This document shows positions 7,103 through 7,227 of a stretch of DNA of 7,227 nucleotides, one piece after another. Position numbers and translations under genes: made by a program. The stretch covers positions 1-7,227 of the forward strand of contig JAFXOC010000527.1 of NCBI GenBank assembly GCA_017529085.1. Direction: 5' to 3'. Under the pieces are notes generated by a model. That model saw only the letters and a list, made by a program, of their open reading frames with translations. It was not told where the DNA came from and did no database searches. The stretch is from Selenomonadaceae bacterium (GTDB lineage: Bacteria > Bacillota > Negativicutes > Selenomonadales > Selenomonadaceae). The stretch's first letter is position 1, and every line of letters begins with the position of its first letter.

Positions 7103-7227
7103 TCACTTTACTGCTTTTGCCATATATACGTTGGTTTCGTATGGCACGGGAATGTTTTCCTTCTTTAACGAGCGCAGATACGCGGCTATTTCTTCAATAA
7201 CGGCGTTAAACTTATCGCCGACCTGAC
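7103..7227 (-). CDS. 3' end of an unrecognised gene (partial)
   Basis: The last 40 codons of a minus-strand gene that begins beyond the window. Reading from 7225 to the TGA at 7105-7103 gives QVGDKFNAVIEEIAAYLRS, then LKKENIPVPYETNVYMAKAVK. The first half looks like an amphipathic helix and the frame has no stop, while one other minus-strand frame closes quickly near the window edge. The TGA lies 12 nt before the ATG of the PEP-synthase-like gene, with that gene's ribosome binding site in the gap, which is tight operon spacing and the best evidence that it is real. I do not recognise the family. Given its neighbours it could be another enzyme of surface-glycan or phosphoryl-transfer chemistry, but nothing in these 40 residues proves that. 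Confidence 0.6.
   Translation of the reverse strand, partial: QVGDKFNAVIEEIAAYLRSLKKENIPVPYETNVYMAKAVK

Noticed and set aside
6677..7168. Plus-strand open frame of 163 codons opposite the PEP-synthase-like gene.
   Set aside because: The opposite strand carries clear ATP-grasp motifs with a ribosome binding site; this frame has no recognisable domain and is a shadow.
5313..7227. A novel defence or mobile system in the minus-strand region.
   Set aside because: The recognisable parts are a PEP-synthase-like domain and a sulfotransferase piece, both damaged; no nuclease, transposase, integrase or toxin motif is visible.
1..7227. CRISPR array, tRNA or rRNA genes.
   Set aside because: No regularly spaced direct repeats, no cloverleaf-like segments and no rRNA-like stretches were found on either strand by eye.

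Overview
The window looks like chromosome of a low-to-moderate GC anaerobic bacterium, most likely Bacillota-like (Clostridia or Negativicutes). The hints are strong GGAGG-type ribosome binding sites, a TTG start on ileS, a long eukaryote-like (type 2) isoleucyl-tRNA synthetase, and a single-Cache chemoreceptor of a kind common in those groups. This placement is inference; there is no rRNA or other marker to settle it.

Layout. (1) Positions 1-320 hold no gene but several palindromes: a hairpin cut by the window edge, a C/G-rich hairpin with G-tracts, and a 92-bp imperfect palindrome with TA-flanked terminal inverted repeats that could be a small MITE-like element. (2) 321-2114 (+) encodes a complete methyl-accepting chemotaxis protein (TM, single Cache, TM, HAMP, signalling domain). 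(3) 2115-2189 is a 75-base gap with a perfect 15-bp hairpin whose 19-nt core is the exact reverse complement of the hairpin core upstream of the receptor gene. (4) 2190-5312 (+) encodes a complete 1040-residue isoleucyl-tRNA synthetase with canonical HIGH and KMSKS motifs. (5) 5314-5358 is a textbook intrinsic terminator with an A-tract before and a T-tract after the stem, so it can serve both converging transcription units. (6) 7227 down to 5380 (-) is a decaying accessory operon: the 3' end of an unrecognised gene, then a PEP-synthase-like ATP-grasp protein cut by a frameshift near 6058, then the C-terminal part of a sulfotransferase lying after an in-frame TAA at 5884-5886.

How the parts fit. 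The receptor and ileS are co-directional but functionally unrelated; there is no T-box leader before ileS and no T-tract after the hairpin between them, so read-through transcription is possible. The minus-strand genes resemble parts of a surface-polysaccharide modification locus (inference from the sulfotransferase piece). Undoing one extra base and one nonsense codon would join them into a single 569-residue reading frame, which points to a deletion-generated chimera that later decayed, or to sequencing errors in an unusual fusion gene. I see no convincing new defence or mobile system; the main points of interest are this broken chimera and the paired hairpins.
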